DNA of 64,000 nt from Thalassia testudinum (Eukaryota > Streptophyta > Magnoliopsida > Alismatales > Hydrocharitaceae): the NCBI GenBank assembly GCA_037157565.1, contig JAZHRO010000013.1, positions 33,732,501 through 33,796,500 of the forward strand, given 5' to 3'. Of this stretch, positions 1-10,857 are shown piece after piece; positions within the stretch are counted from its first letter, which is position 1, and the number at the start of each line of letters is the position of its first letter. The position numbers were made by a program, and so were the translations under genes. Under the pieces are notes generated by a model. The model did not search any database, was not told the DNA's origin, and worked only from the letters and a program-made list of their open reading frames with translations.

Positions 1-610
1 ATGCGTAAGCGATTCTCTTGGAAGGGACCGAAGCATGTTGGGAGGTTTCTGCAGTTGGTTCCATGGAATGTAGTTTGCCTAAGAAATCTAGAGGCCTTAA
101 TGTATGTCTCGTTTCCAACTTCTGTGATGCCTTCCTTGCTAAGTGGGTCATTTGACTTTTTAGCAACGATGTAAAGATGTGGGATAGACTTATACAAGAC
201 TCTTATGGTATGGTTATGTCCATAAGGGAAAGGATTGTGGCACGACATGAGGATTCCGCCTTCTAGAGGTCTATTGTTCCAATTATGCAAAGATGTCTCT
301 TTTTTTGTCCTGATTTTGAGTAATGGTGATTGTTTCCGATTTTGGGAGGATGATTGGCTGGAATTGGGAAAACTTCCAAATCTGCTCCCTCGACTGTATA
401 GGTTGGCGCTTGATAAGCATATTTGTGTTCAAGGGGTTTGGGACTTTGGCTCTTTGTCTAGGGTGCCTACATTCCGAGCTGAATTGTCTGATGGATTTTT
501 AGGCTCTCTTGGTGATGTTCGAGAATCAGCCAAAGGAATTTACACCCAATCGGCTGGTTTGGGTTGAAGATTGATTTTCAATGACAAAGGCGTATAAGGT
601 TCTACATGGA
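1..610 (+). pseudogene. LINE reverse-transcriptase C-terminal fragment
   Basis: This is a broken piece of a non-LTR retrotransposon ORF2 on the plus strand. Frame 1 opens with KRFSWKGPKHVGRFLQLVPW, the stretch between RT and the C-terminal zinc region of plant L1 elements. Around 300-450 another frame reads CFRFWEDDWLELGKL, the usual F-FWEDDW signature of the same region. Several frame changes and stops separate the pieces, so nothing is translatable. The copy continues left of the window. It is in the opposite orientation to the larger LINE at 1859-7282 and is a separate, older insertion. Confidence 0.75.
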
Positions 611-1841
611 ATAGTGCTTGTTCATGATGATTTGGAAACTATTGAGGCATGATCATATATATTTGGATCTAATTTCAAGAATGGCCAAGATAGATTGGAA
701 TGGAGGCAATATATCCATGTAGCCAACCTCACTTTTTTTTTGCAAAAGCATCAGCCAACCCCACTTAAGATGGAAAAGATTTACTTATCCTGTTGAAAAG
801 TCAATATCTTACAAGGTAACCCATATCAATATGGCTTGCTTAGGCAACCAAGCACCACAAATTAACCATACTGTGAAAATTCACAGCAAAAACCAAATAC
901 CATGGGGCATGAAATATTCTTTTGAACCTTAACAAATAATATAAATAAAATAATCATTTTCATGCTTTCTCTATCGAAAAAAAATCATTTCCATGCTGGT
1001 GAAAGCAAATCATCCACATCACATTGGCTATGATTATTGCAAAAAACTTTTAAAGTACAACAACAATGTCATTTAACCATTTTCTCACACTAAGTATGAT
1101 TGCATACATGGATTCTTTGCCTTCATTTAAACCTATTCAGCTCATTCTAGAACTTAAAGCCAAACAACAAGAATCCTGATTAATACTTCCCTTCTAACTT
1201 TTCTTCAACTTGCCCCAACTCCTCTTACAAAGTTCCATATCCAACTTATCATATCTTTGGATTAACACGTCAAAAGGCCAACTCTAGATGTTTGAACCAC
1301 CTTTGGCATGTCTCCCATGTTATCCTCTATTGATGCCAAACCAACCTTTTTTTTGACAACCACACTATCTAATCCTTCCTTGCGTGGTAACACGTCCACC
1401 TCAACATCTCAATTTATACTATAAATACTCTAAACATACCTACAATCGGTATAGCCCAGTACTCAGATCAGTATGGCTTGGCAAGTCTCACAACTGTTGT
1501 ATAGTATTTATCTTTGGCTTTCAATAGAATCTTCTTGTTGCATAAAGCACTTGGAGCTCCTCCCCACTTCCAAACTAACTTGCATTAATTGTATGTGTGC
1601 CATCCCATCAATTTTTTCATCTTGTTGAGAAAATGACCCCAAGCATTTAAAGACATCTTTCTCTAAAATGGGATTTGTCCTAATTTTCACCTATAACCCA
1701 TTTACATTACCCTCTGACATTGGACTTGCATTTCATATATTCTATCCACCAATCCCTGACACTAAACTCCACATATGTTGAGGTTAGTGTCTTTCCATGG
1801 ACAATCCCAAGCCTAAAGAAAAGAAGGATGGTTGTCTTAGA
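611..1841. other. No gene seen; intronic or intergenic filler
   Basis: This AT-rich stretch has short A and T runs and no ORF with a recognisable motif. I saw no splice-framed match to the later PRMT7 exons expected to the left. It ends at the target site of the LINE inserted at 1859. Confidence 0.5.
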
Positions 1842-1858
1842 TAGTTGAGAATCAACAT
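1842..1858. repeat. LINE target-site duplication, left copy
   Basis: The 17-bp sequence TAGTTGAGAATCAACAT occurs here and again, identically, at 7283-7299. The two copies bracket the minus-strand LINE, as expected from target-primed reverse transcription. Confidence 0.9.
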
Positions 1859-2075
1859 TTTTGTTGAAAAGGGAAAGGGTAGTTATCCACCTGATAACCA
1901 CCCAGAAAGTATTATAACAAAAGATATGACTTTTCAACCTACATCAAAGCCCACAAACAACAGCAAAGACCACTCAGAGCGACTCACTCCATATTCTAAC
2001 CATAGCAATAATGGACTCCACAAAATTTTCTACATATGGTCTCTAACCCTTAAAGACCACCTCATTTCTCCCCAA
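1859..2075 (-). other. LINE 3' UTR and short tail
   Basis: This is the non-coding segment between the end of the zinc-motif ORF and the left TSD. On the minus strand it ends in CAACAAAA immediately before the duplicated target site. The tail is much shorter than a typical poly(A), either because it was short at insertion or because it has decayed. Confidence 0.7.
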
Positions 2076-5000
2076 CTAGATGCCCCAGAGGACCGCTAGA
2101 GGCCTAGCTCTCTCATTCTTCGATCGGAAGACATTGTGGCCTAAGTTGACGCCTCCACACCTAAAAGAACTCCAGAACTCCCCAAAAGACAAGTGGTTCC
2201 ACCACCCAACTCCCATGCGGTTCCATACTTGTGACACAATCAAACATGAGAAAAAGAGATGTCCCACGTCCTCATCAGCATCACGACACAAGGGGCACAC
2301 CTTATCCTCCCCAATGGCCCACCTTGCCCTCCACACTCTCGTCATGAGCCTACGCCTTCTCAACAACCAAATGAATATCTTAACTTTCAAAGGGCATGCC
2401 TCCTTTCAAACCTGCTTACAATCTCTGACCAGATCAAAATCACCAATGGGTCCCCGACCCGATAGTCTCCTATAGGCAGCCGTCACCGAAAAATCACCTT
2501 CATCCCAAGAGAAAGAATCATTTTCCATCTCTGATTGAAAGCCCTCCAGCTCCCCAAGCCAAATCTGAAACTCCTGAATCCTCGCATCTAAAAAATTCCC
2601 AGCAAAGAACGGGCTCCACCTACCTTCCCAAACTTCCACCACCAATGCATCTCTATTCGTAGACAACGCGAAAAGTCTCGGGAATCTTCCACACAGACTC
2701 CCCTGCCCCGTCCAATCATCCTGCCAAAATCTAAATACATCCCCCAACCCCATCACCGGTACAAAGCAACCCTGCACTTTAGGAGCCACCAAAGAGAGAC
2801 CTCTAAGGAAATGCGAGGCATCCCTTGACGGGGATAGGAGAAGACCCCACCGCATCGGGTCGTCATAAGAAGATCTGAAAACCCTCCCCACCAAACCATC
2901 CCCATTCTCCAATAACCCTCCAATCCACTTTGTCAATAAGCTATCATTCATTCTCCCCAAGTCTCTCACACCAAGCCCTCCCTCCACCGGCCTACAAACC
3001 TCCTCTCATGCCACTAACCTCGCACCTGGCCCATTCGACCCATGATTCAACCAAAAAATTCCTCATCAAGCCCAGAATTTTTTTATAACCTGCTGAGGCA
3101 TCTTCAAGACAGAGATGAAATACGATGGCATCGTAGCCAGCACCACCTTGAGTAAGACCAACCTCCCTGCCCTCGACAACATCCTGGAAGCCCATCCTGC
3201 CAGTCTCCCTTCTAGTCTTCAAATCAAAGAGGACCACTCGTGCACCAAGATCCTCTTATTTGTAAGGGGAAGGCCCAGATACGTAAATGGCAATTTCTCC
3301 TACTCCGTGCCAAGACTCAAACTGCATGCCCTCGCCTCCTCCTCCGTCATGTGGACTGGAACAAAACTCGACTTGGAGAGGTTAATCTGTAACCCAAAAG
3401 CCTCCCCCAAACAATTCAAGCAAAATCCGCAGTCACCTAGCTTCCTCCTCTGCACCTTCTATGAAGAATAAAGTATCATCAGCATATTGAAGCACCGAAA
3501 TCTCTGTTCCATCTTCCAAGGAGAAATCTCTAACCAGATTTCTCTCACATGATCTACCTGCTGACCTTGCTAACACATTTGCCGCCAGAACAAAGAGCAT
3601 CGGGGCCAAAGGACACCCTTGTCTAACCCCTCTTCTTGGTTGGATCCAACCCCCTGCTGGATTGCCATTAACAAGGATCGAGAATGAGGTCGTCGTGACA
3701 CACATCTTCATCCAGTCGACCCAAAGGGGTAGGAAACCCCTCTTTATCAAAGAAGCTCACACGAAAGACCACTGCACTGAGTCATATGCCTTGCTGAAAT
3801 CCACCTTCCACATGCAAGCCTTCCTCTTTCTCCTCCTCCAACATGACAAAATCTCCGAGGCCACAATGTATCCCTCCAGAATGTTCCTGCCTGGGATAAA
3901 AGCCGTCTGCACCTGAGCCACAATCTTTCCCAGTACCCCCTTCAACCTGTTAGCCAAGATCTTTACCACAATAAGATAGATAGCATTGGACAAAGCTATC
4001 GGTCTGTACTCCTCAATCGTCTCTGCCCCATCTCTCTTCGACAACAAGAACATATAAAATTTACTCAGCCTATTGAAACCCAGATTCCCATCTCTAAATT
4101 CTTGCAGCACCTGTAAAACCTCCGCCTTGATCATCAACCAAAATTCCTTGTAGAAGAAAACAGGAAATCCATTAGGGCCCAAACAACCATCCACATTCAG
4201 CCCCCAAACAACCTTGTAGACCTCTTCCTCCTCAAACGGGCCAACCAAATTCCTCGCCTCTTCATCGCCAACTGCGGTACCCCGGACCCCAACCATCTCC
4301 ATCTTCCCCCTTGCCTCCTCCCTGTGAACTCCTTGTAGCATCTCGCAACCGCCCCACCAACCGCCTCCTTACCCATAAAAACCTCCCCGCCAACTTGCAA
4401 ACCATCAATCCAATTTTTCCTCCTTCCCAACGCCACCATATGAAAGAAACGAGTGTTAGAATCCCCTCCCTGAGCCACTTCTATCTAGATCTCAACTTCC
4501 ACTCCACCTCCACCTTCCAATCCTCATCCTACACCACCTACAAATGCTTCGCTCTGCTCGCCCTATCCTCTTCGGATAGAAGACCAATGTCATCAATCCT
4601 GTCCAGCCTCAAAATCTCAACGAGCGCTTCATCCCCCCTCCCACTTTCCTTTTTGGCCTATGTCCTATAGTCCTTGAGAAAAGACCTCAACTCCCGAAGC
4701 TTAGTCTCCAACCTTGCAGTCACCGAGCCCTCCGCAAGGACCAACCCCCACTTCTATTCCACCAGACTCCTAAAAACCTCTTCCAGAAGCCAGGCTCTAT
4801 CAAACTTAAAATACGTACCATGTCTCCAGCCCTCATTCGATCCCCAAAGCAAGAGAGTATGATCCAAAAAAGGCCGCTCTAGAGGCCTGACCTCCGCAAT
4901 AGGGAAAACTTCAGCCAATGCCATCGAGGCCAGGCCATCAATCCTAGAACGTTGTCCACCTGAACTCCTCCAAGTGTAAGGGCAAGAAAAAGGTGGCATA

Positions 5001-5483
5001 TTGAATAGGCCATGTGTTGCAATAACCCCCGCAAAAGCCTCCAAGCCTGGATCCATCCCCCCTCGACCATCCGGTCTATCTTTCGCCAGCAGTGTAACAT
5101 TAAAATCTCCATCAATCAACCACAGAGACCCTTGATGCCATGCTGCAACCTGGTCCAGCTCGTCCCACAGAGCATGCCTCCATGCACCATCAATTGAGCC
5201 ATAGACTGCAGAGAAGACCAAACAGAGATTATCTCAACGCCTCTGCAATTTGACTATGACCACATGGGACCTGATCATCGAATCCATCAAGGATAAAACA
5301 TCTCCCTTCCACCCAATAATGACTCCCCCAGACCTCCCCACTGCATCGATGGCCACAAACTCCCCAACGCCACTGCCCCCCATCTCCCTCCACACCCGCT
5401 AGTCGCAACTCCCCAGCTTCATCTCCTAGAGAAAAACCACTGCAGGGCCCCACTTCTAAATGTAACTCCTCAAAGCTGCACAC
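2076..5483 (-). pseudogene. LINE ORF2 remnant: endonuclease, reverse transcriptase, zinc motif
   Basis: ORF2 encodes the nicking endonuclease and reverse transcriptase. In order on the minus strand: endonuclease pieces at 5483-4754, with the LIDGDFN motif and a decayed SRIDG segment ahead of the catalytic SDH position, here LDH; a linker at 4478-4197 with the DSNTRFFH motif; RT at 4341-3433 with FIPGRNI, VDFSKAYDSV, GCPLAPMLF and the catalytic QYADDTLFF; the WQDDW region at 2987-2406; and a zinc-binding CPLC...H...C motif at 2390-2076. The YADD aspartates are retained. At least five frame changes or stops separate these blocks. The order and motifs fit the plant L1 clade. Confidence 0.88.
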
Positions 5484-5492
5484 CTGGAGGGG

Positions 5493-7238
5493 TCATTCAG
5501 TCCCATCACGTTCCATGTGAGGACCTTGGTCATGGAGGTGATAGAGAATCTCCTCCTCGCGACGTGCACCTGAATCCCATCTCTTCTGCCATCCGAGCCA
5601 CATCCTCATCCTCCAACTCCCCAACCCCTTCCTCACACACCTGTCGCGCCTGCGCCATCCCCAGATGCACCTTCCCACCTTCAGCCACCCCCTCCGACCC
5701 CTCCACACCACCACCCAAAACCACCAACTCCCCAACCTCCCCAGCTGTCACCTCCCCTCCACGCCTACAACATCCCTCTCAATCACCACCCACTGGCGCA
5801 ACCTCCACGCCAACCCCCGCATCATCTCTACCCGCGACCAGGTCATCAGCTGATCCCCCTCTACACCACCCTTGAGAGGGCTCCAGTCTGCAACCCTCCT
5901 CCTCCGCCAACTCTCCCCCCCGACTACATCTCCCCTCCGCCCTACCATCACCACCGGCCCTGACACCTGACGGAGACCTCGCCCTCCCCCTCCGATAAGC
6001 CCACCTCAGCCTGTAGGAGATCTTCTGCGCGAGGAATCTCCTCAGCCTCCAGCTCCGAAGGCGCACCATGGCCCCTTCCGTGCTGCAAGTCGCCACCTGT
6101 CCAAACCAAAGAGCCCCAAAGCGAGGGCTCCCCTTCAGCTCCACCCTAGCGTGGCCACGAGGCTGGGAATGCCCTGGACTTCTGTAGACAAAGTTTCATT
6201 CCGCATCGAGTTCAGCCTCGTCTCTATTCGGATCCACACCGCCCGACTCGAACCCGCCACCAAGAGGCGCACTTAAAACGCCCTCCATGTCAGCTGCAGC
6301 CCCCACATTCATGATCTGGGATTTCGAAAAATCCCCAACCCCAAAATTCACCTCCTCAAGCACCGATTTTGCCACCTCCTCCGCATGCTCACCCTCCATT
6401 GATTGTGGCACGAGAACCACAACGGACGCGCAATCCCCTCCGCGCCCCTCACGTTCCAAAGATCGCCCAGACCCCCATCCGGCCTCCACTCCGCCCGCGA
6501 ACTAGCACCACTGCCTCCAGCCTGCCAACCACCGCCTCAATAAAAGACCAAGGCCTCTTCTCGTCCGGGGAGACCCGAACCATCCACGAGGAGCTCCCCC
6601 ATCTCAGCACCACCTTCTCCGCGATCTGCACGCCGGCCTCCTCTCCACCCAAGCATGGATTTTGGACAAGTCCTCCGCCCCCAAACCAAGTCCACCGCAC
6701 CCTCGAAGCCACGCGAACGAAGACACCACCGTCACTACCACCTCTACCGTGCGGAGGAAGAGGGGGACCCCCTCAATCACCACCCTCTGCCTCGCACAAA
6801 CCTCCCGACCCCAACGGACGCCATTCCAAAATCGTCCCTCCTCAACCCTACAAGTAGGGAGACTGACCCCCTCAGATCCTCCAGCCCCACCCTTCCCTCC
6901 ACCACCACTGCAATCAAGGTCGTCGCTAGCGTCCTTTCGAGGACCTCGATCTCCTCCGACCACGGCGCCTCGACCTCCACAAGTGGTGCACCCTCCAACA
7001 ACGGTGGCAGTGCCCCTCCACCACTAGCGGAAGCCCCAGAGCCAAGCCCCCAATGCCTGCACACCACCCTCCTATGCCCAAAACCGCCACAACGCAGGCA
7101 CTTCAACAGCTCCCTACAAACCTTCGCAAGATGTCCACTTCCCAGGCACTTAAAGCAGATGAGCGCCGACTCCTTCCCCCTCCACAGCCTCCTCACCATC
7201 GTCCACCCCCTCTCCACCACGTTCTCCCTCACGCTCAT
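5493..7238 (-). pseudogene. LINE ORF1 remnant with two CCHC zinc knuckles
   Basis: ORF1 of L1 elements encodes the RNA-binding protein that packages the transcript. The ATG at 7238 opens a frame in which residues 28-41 read CFKCLGSGHLAKVC and a second knuckle, CLRCGGFGHRRVVC, follows; both fit C-x2-C-x4-H-x4-C. The knuckles sit at the N terminus, an arrangement I associate with some monocot LINE families in which a DUF4283-like domain follows; I could not confirm that domain. Downstream the reading continues in other frames (6963-6604, 6489-6196, 6144-5779), so the gene is frameshifted. The segment is unusually GC-rich. Confidence 0.72.
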
Positions 7239-7282
7239 TCTCTCCTCAATTGCAAGTGATATTTGTAGGCATGCTTTCTGTC

Positions 7283-7299
7283 TAGTTGAGAATCAACAT
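7283..7299. repeat. LINE target-site duplication, right copy
   Basis: This is the second identical copy of TAGTTGAGAATCAACAT, next to the 5' end of the minus-strand LINE; see 1842-1858. Confidence 0.9.
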
Positions 7300-7456
7300 G
7301 AAACTTAGTCATCAATTTTTTTCAGATTACATTGGGAGGTTCTCTAATAGCAACACTAGGGGTGCACACAAGTTGGATAAACTTGTAACCCAACCCAACC
7401 CACCATTTAGATCAGGTTACTTTAATAATTTCAATAGGTGGAACCAAGCTCCACTT
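7300..7456. repeat. AACCC-rich flank of an older repeat
   Basis: After the LINE target site comes TAGGGGTGCACACAAG and a run rich in AACCCAACCC. Similar GGTTGGG-rich sequence returns at 12,780-12,830 and 13,240-13,320, beyond Copia-A. This suggests one older repeat later split by insertions. No clean terminal inverted repeats or TSD were found, so the class is left open. Confidence 0.35.
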
Positions 7457-8413
7457 GTGTTTTGGTGTTGTCAAACGAGTTTACTCTTGTTTTGGTTGAG
7501 CTAACCATGTTACAAGAAAGGAGATTGGAGACCAAGCTTGAGGATAAAAGCTAAATTAAGTTGGAGTGACCAAGATTATGAGAAGCAAGTTGAGGCAACG
7601 TAGCTGAAGCTGAAGCAAGCTCAAAGAGTGTTATGCAAGAACAAGCGAAATAAGCAGACGTGTATCCAGCAAGAAATTCAAGTAAGAAGAGGTAAATAAA
7701 ATGAAGCTCGAGAAAATTTGTTCAAGATTGAAGAAAGCAAACTTAAGCTCAAGATGTCAAGTGTTATTAGGTTTGGTTTGAGTTTTACAACCTGTGCAAG
7801 ACTCCAAAGAGCTAATTAATTTAATCCAAAAATATCCTAGAATATTCAAGAATTATTCCTAAGAAGTCAAACACTTGTCAGCCATTCAACATGTTCATTG
7901 ATCCAGTCCAAATTGTTCTGAACCAGTAAACATGCAGCAATCTAGAATAATTTGGACCAGTATAGTTCTTGCCTCTTGTGGGTGCAAACAGAGTGCTTTC
8001 TGCACTGATACAACCCCATTTAGATTGGTACATGTTGCCGGGTTTGGGAAAAATCTGTGTGGTTATTGCATTTGCACCAGCACCCCACTTTGTACCTGTA
8101 CAACCGAACTGTTGTAGTTTGATTTGTTGCCTGATTTAGCACATTCAATACCCAGATTTGCTGGTGTTTGTTGCATGAGATTTACACAGTATTAGTTTAT
8201 AAATAAAGTTGTATACCAACCCTTGAACACACGTACTATATTTTCATATTACTCATTGTGATCAAAAGAAAGAGGCATCAAGCTCATGCAAAGTGCTTCT
8301 AGCTTCCCAATCGTAGAACCGATCCAATCCACATCTCCCCACGAATCAATTGCCCAATTCAACAGGCTCCTGGAGGCATAGGATTGTTGAAAGAAGTCCA
8401 ATTTCAGAGCATT
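7457..8413 (+). mobile_element. Probable old SIRE-like solo LTR, left part
   Basis: The start TGTTTTGGTGTTGTCAAAC resembles the LTR start of plant SIRE/Maximus Copia elements. A TATAAATA box lies near 8199, followed by a presumed transcribed region. The right part of the same LTR seems to continue at 12,389-12,660 after the Copia-A insertion, where a GTGATTTGGGTGAGA stretch looks typical of such LTRs. No internal region is attached. The call rests on resemblance only. Confidence 0.4.
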
Positions 8414-8418
8414 ATTGT
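8414..8418. repeat. Copia-A target-site duplication, left copy
   Basis: ATTGT precedes the TGTTAGGAAC start of the LTR and is repeated exactly at 12,389-12,393 after the 3' LTR end GTAACA. Confidence 0.85.
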
Positions 8419-8757
8419 TGTTAGGAACTAGGAGGCCACGTGGGACTGGCACGTGATAGTAGCAGTGGGGCCCTCAGGGCCAGTAGTTTAGAGGACCCAA
8501 GGTCCAGGTTTGGTTTTGCTTAGATGCCATTTTTTTTTTATTTTGTTAAGTGGGTTTTAGGAAAGTTGTTTTTAGGAATTAGTTTTGAGGATTGGATCTT
8601 TCTTATTTTAGAGATAAGATTTTGTTGAGAGAATTGAGTGGTTGTTTAGTGCCACATTGGAAAGTGTGGGCTTTGTGTCTAAGTGGTGGCCTATAAATAG
8701 GTGTGTACTCCATCAGTTATTCTTTGAGAAGAAGAAATACAAATCAGTGTCCTATCA

Positions 8758-8840
8758 GGGCCTTCTTCCGTGATTTTCTCCCCGCTCTTCGTGAAAACCC
8801 CATTCACGAAGAGCAGGGAGAAAATCACGGAAGAAGGCCC
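8758..8840. repeat. Long near-perfect palindrome in the Nest-B 5' LTR
   Basis: Two 38-bp arms (8758-8795 and 8803-8840) are inverted copies of each other with one mismatch, separated by the 7-bp loop AACCCCA. The 3' LTR copy has only the left arm, followed by normal LTR sequence. The right arm therefore looks like an inverted duplication of the LTR segment ending at CTCTTCGTG. Confidence 0.92.
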
Positions 8841-9019
8841 TATGCAGCAGCAGTCAAGCCGTGGAGGCCCTACGCAACGACGACTCTGACAAGAGGCCAT
8901 GAGGGCCCTTGGAGGGTGGATTCGAGAACAAGCACCATGCTGCAGGCGACGCTGCCTCCCCCTGCCACGGCTGCTAAGGCTTACGTGAGATGGAGCGATG
9001 TCTAGGGTTTCTGCCAAAG

Positions 9020-9461
9020 GATCCCCGCGCGAGGAAGACACACTAGCGAGATGTGTGTGCCAGCAACGCTAGTAGCAAGGGAGGAGAGGAGATCAAATCA
9101 AGTAAAGGTCAGCCTCGAGTGGGACACCACCACCGATGACCTACATCGCCGGATCCAGCACCTCCCTCTCAAGGTCCTGGAGGCAATCGACGATGCAGGG
9201 ACAGGCAACATGGAAGACACCCTTTAAGTGGAGCATCGCCACGAGGATCAAGGTGTAGTCAAGGAGGTCCATCTAAAAGAGGCGAAGGCGAGAGTCGGTG
9301 CCATTGAAGGACTTAAGGTGCTCTATCTCCTCGTCATCGAGGTCTTTGACAGTTACGTGGACGGTGTAGCCGTAGGGGAGGAGGCGAACGAGCCACGACC
9401 CGATGAAGTCGCTTCCTCCGATCACGTACACCATCTTCATCAATTGCACGCTTACTAGCAA
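9020..9461 (-). pseudogene. Captured NADPH-dependent reductase fragment (CCR/DFR-like), antisense
   Basis: The minus strand reads MVYVIGGSDFIGSWLVRLL, the N-terminal NADP-binding fold of the extended short-chain reductases that include cinnamoyl-CoA and dihydroflavonol reductases. It continues YTVHVTVKDLDDEEIEHL, SRLRLF, then after a stop DLLDYTLILVA...GVFHVACPC, the next conserved block. The family glycine motif GxxGxxG is altered here (GGSDFIG). Only about the first 90 residues are represented. The sequence after LDPA reads GTAGGT, which could be a retained splice donor and so suggest capture of genomic DNA. The fragment lies inside Nest-B in reverse orientation and is GC-rich compared with its surroundings. 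Confidence 0.75.
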
Positions 9462-9540
9462 TTAACTTCGGATAGATTACTGGACATTAATGGCTTTTTC
9501 TAGGAACCCTAAGTTTCCTTGCTCTTATTGGGTAGTATAT

Positions 9541-9665
9541 AAAAAAGGGTAGAGGGGAAAAAAAAGAGAGAGTAAAAAAAAAGACATTGAGAGAAAAAAA
9601 AAAGGAGAGAAAGAAAAAAAAAGAAAAAGAGAAAAAAATTCAAAAAAAAAATCAAAAAAAAATGA
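9541..9665 (+). repeat. Purine-rich low-complexity tract
   Basis: About 125 bases are almost entirely A with scattered G, in AAAGAGAG-type runs. The tract lies in the interior of Nest-B and has no coding content. Confidence 0.85.
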
Positions 9666-10186
9666 TGAGGTTTATATTTGAGAGAAAATATAGACAAGTC
9701 TTCTCTAATTTTTACGATTTTATTTTCTTCTCGTTGTTATTGTCTAATCCCATACAAGTATAGGAGAAAAGGAAAGTGTGGGAGTTTGTTGTAGTCACCC
9801 CCATTTGGTAGTCCCTTTGTTGCAGCCCAAGGCACGATAGCATCCTCCAGCAGTTGAGATAACATCGAATACCACTACGGACTTATTTAGTAGCTGATCT
9901 TCACATGAGAAACCAAACTTTGGGAGGTCCAAAATTTCGAGATCTCCAGAGAGAGGGAGATCCATTTAGCTCGGAGGAAGGGCCCAATTGGTTTCTATGT
10001 GAGAGATGCAGCTTCGAGGTCTTCAAAGGAAGACCCTTTTCAGGGATACTGAACAGGAAGCCATCAGCACCAGATCTTCAGAGATGCCACAGATCTTTCA
10101 GCAGTTCCAGCCTTTGTTCCTACCTGTGTAGACTAGGTTTCTTTGTGTTACAAGCTGAGCATTCCATGCTCCAGCTTGAGGGGGAG

Positions 10187-10441
10187 CGTTGAGAGAATTG
10201 AGTGATTGTTTAGTGCCACATTGGAAAGTGCGGGCTTTATGTGAGTGGTGGCATATAAATAGGCGTGTACTCCCTCAGTTATTCTTTGAGAAGAAAAAAT
10301 ACAAATCAGTGTCCTATCGGGACCTTCTTCCATGATTTTCTCTCCGCTCTTCGTGAGTGGGGTTTCCACGTAAACCCAAGTGTTTTATGATGCTTATATG
10401 CTTTGATATTATTGCTTCTGCATTATTTAAATATTTTAACT
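10187..10441 (+). repeat. Nest-B 3' LTR
   Basis: This repeats the start of Nest-B (8623 onward): TTGAGAGAATTGAGTG, GTGCCACATTGGAAAGTG, a TATAAATAGG TATA box and TCTTTGAGAAG. It continues normally past GCTCTTCGTGAG, where the 5' copy turns into a palindrome. It is preceded by a polypurine tract at about 10,176-10,186. Confidence 0.8.
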
Positions 10442-10726
10442 GATTTGTTTCTTATTTTGTTAGGATATGCTCTCTCTATATAAAGAGTCTTTCCATTGTA
10501 ATTGGTTCTTGAGTCAACAATAATATTTCCAATTCCAAGGCTCCTCTCCTCTCTCTTCTTCATAGCAGCCGGCCACCATCCTTGGCCACCAGCCACCACA
10601 TCGCCAACCAACCAACAAGCAACCACCAGCTGCTCCTCCCCTCTCTGATCTCCACGTAGGCAGTCATGTGGATTGTTTTCCCACGCCCATGGGAGCCTTC
10701 ACGCTCCACGCACACGATTTGTAACA

Positions 10727-10738
10727 TGGTATCAGAAA
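10727..10738 (+). other. Copia-A primer-binding site
   Basis: TGGTATCAGAAA directly follows the LTR end GTAACA. It matches the plant initiator methionyl-tRNA 3' end in its first nine or ten bases (canonical TGGTATCAGAGC). Confidence 0.8.
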
Positions 10739-10857
10739 ATTCGATCCAGGATCTCTTGGCGCGTGTGGGTTTTTGACCACATGTAGGTGGCTTGCATCTC
10801 CGGAGAGTCTTTCTTGACAAATCCGACGCCTTACATGGAGAAGGAAGACGGTATAAG

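Larger units (their letters stand above)
1859..7282 (-). mobile_element. Near full-length L1-type LINE with intact TSD
   Basis: A 5.4-kb non-LTR retrotransposon lies on the minus strand. In its own direction it has a short leader (7282-7239), an ORF1 remnant with two zinc knuckles, an ORF2 remnant with endonuclease, reverse transcriptase and a C-terminal zinc motif, a roughly 217-bp 3' UTR, and a short CAACAAAA tail abutting the left TSD. Both flanks carry the same 17-bp duplication. The coding regions are broken by stops and frameshifts, so this copy cannot move by itself. The plus strand shows many long GC-rich ORFs between 5564 and 7300; these are antisense shadows. Confidence 0.88.
8623..10441 (+). 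mobile_element. Nest-B: non-autonomous LTR element inside the Copia-A 5' LTR
   Basis: The Copia-A LTR is interrupted after AGATAAGATTT. The duplicated target GATTT stands at 8618-8622 and 10,442-10,446. Nest-B begins TGTTGAGAGAATTGAGTGG. A second LTR copy (10,187-10,441, about 255 bp) begins GTTGAGAGAATTGAG right after a polypurine tract CTTGAGGGGGAG, with MLQLEGER-like coding sequence before it, as at Copia 3' ends. The interior has no pol gene. It holds an inverted duplication, an antisense reductase fragment and a purine-rich stretch. Confidence 0.8.

Noticed and set aside
5564..7308. Series of plus-strand proline/serine-rich ORFs up to 217 codons
   Set aside because: They are antisense to LINE ORF1/ORF2 and mirror its GC-rich coding bias.
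7370..7400. Interstitial telomere repeat in the AACCCAACCC run
   Set aside because: Plant telomeres are (CCCTAAA)n; this run lacks the TAAA and is irregular.
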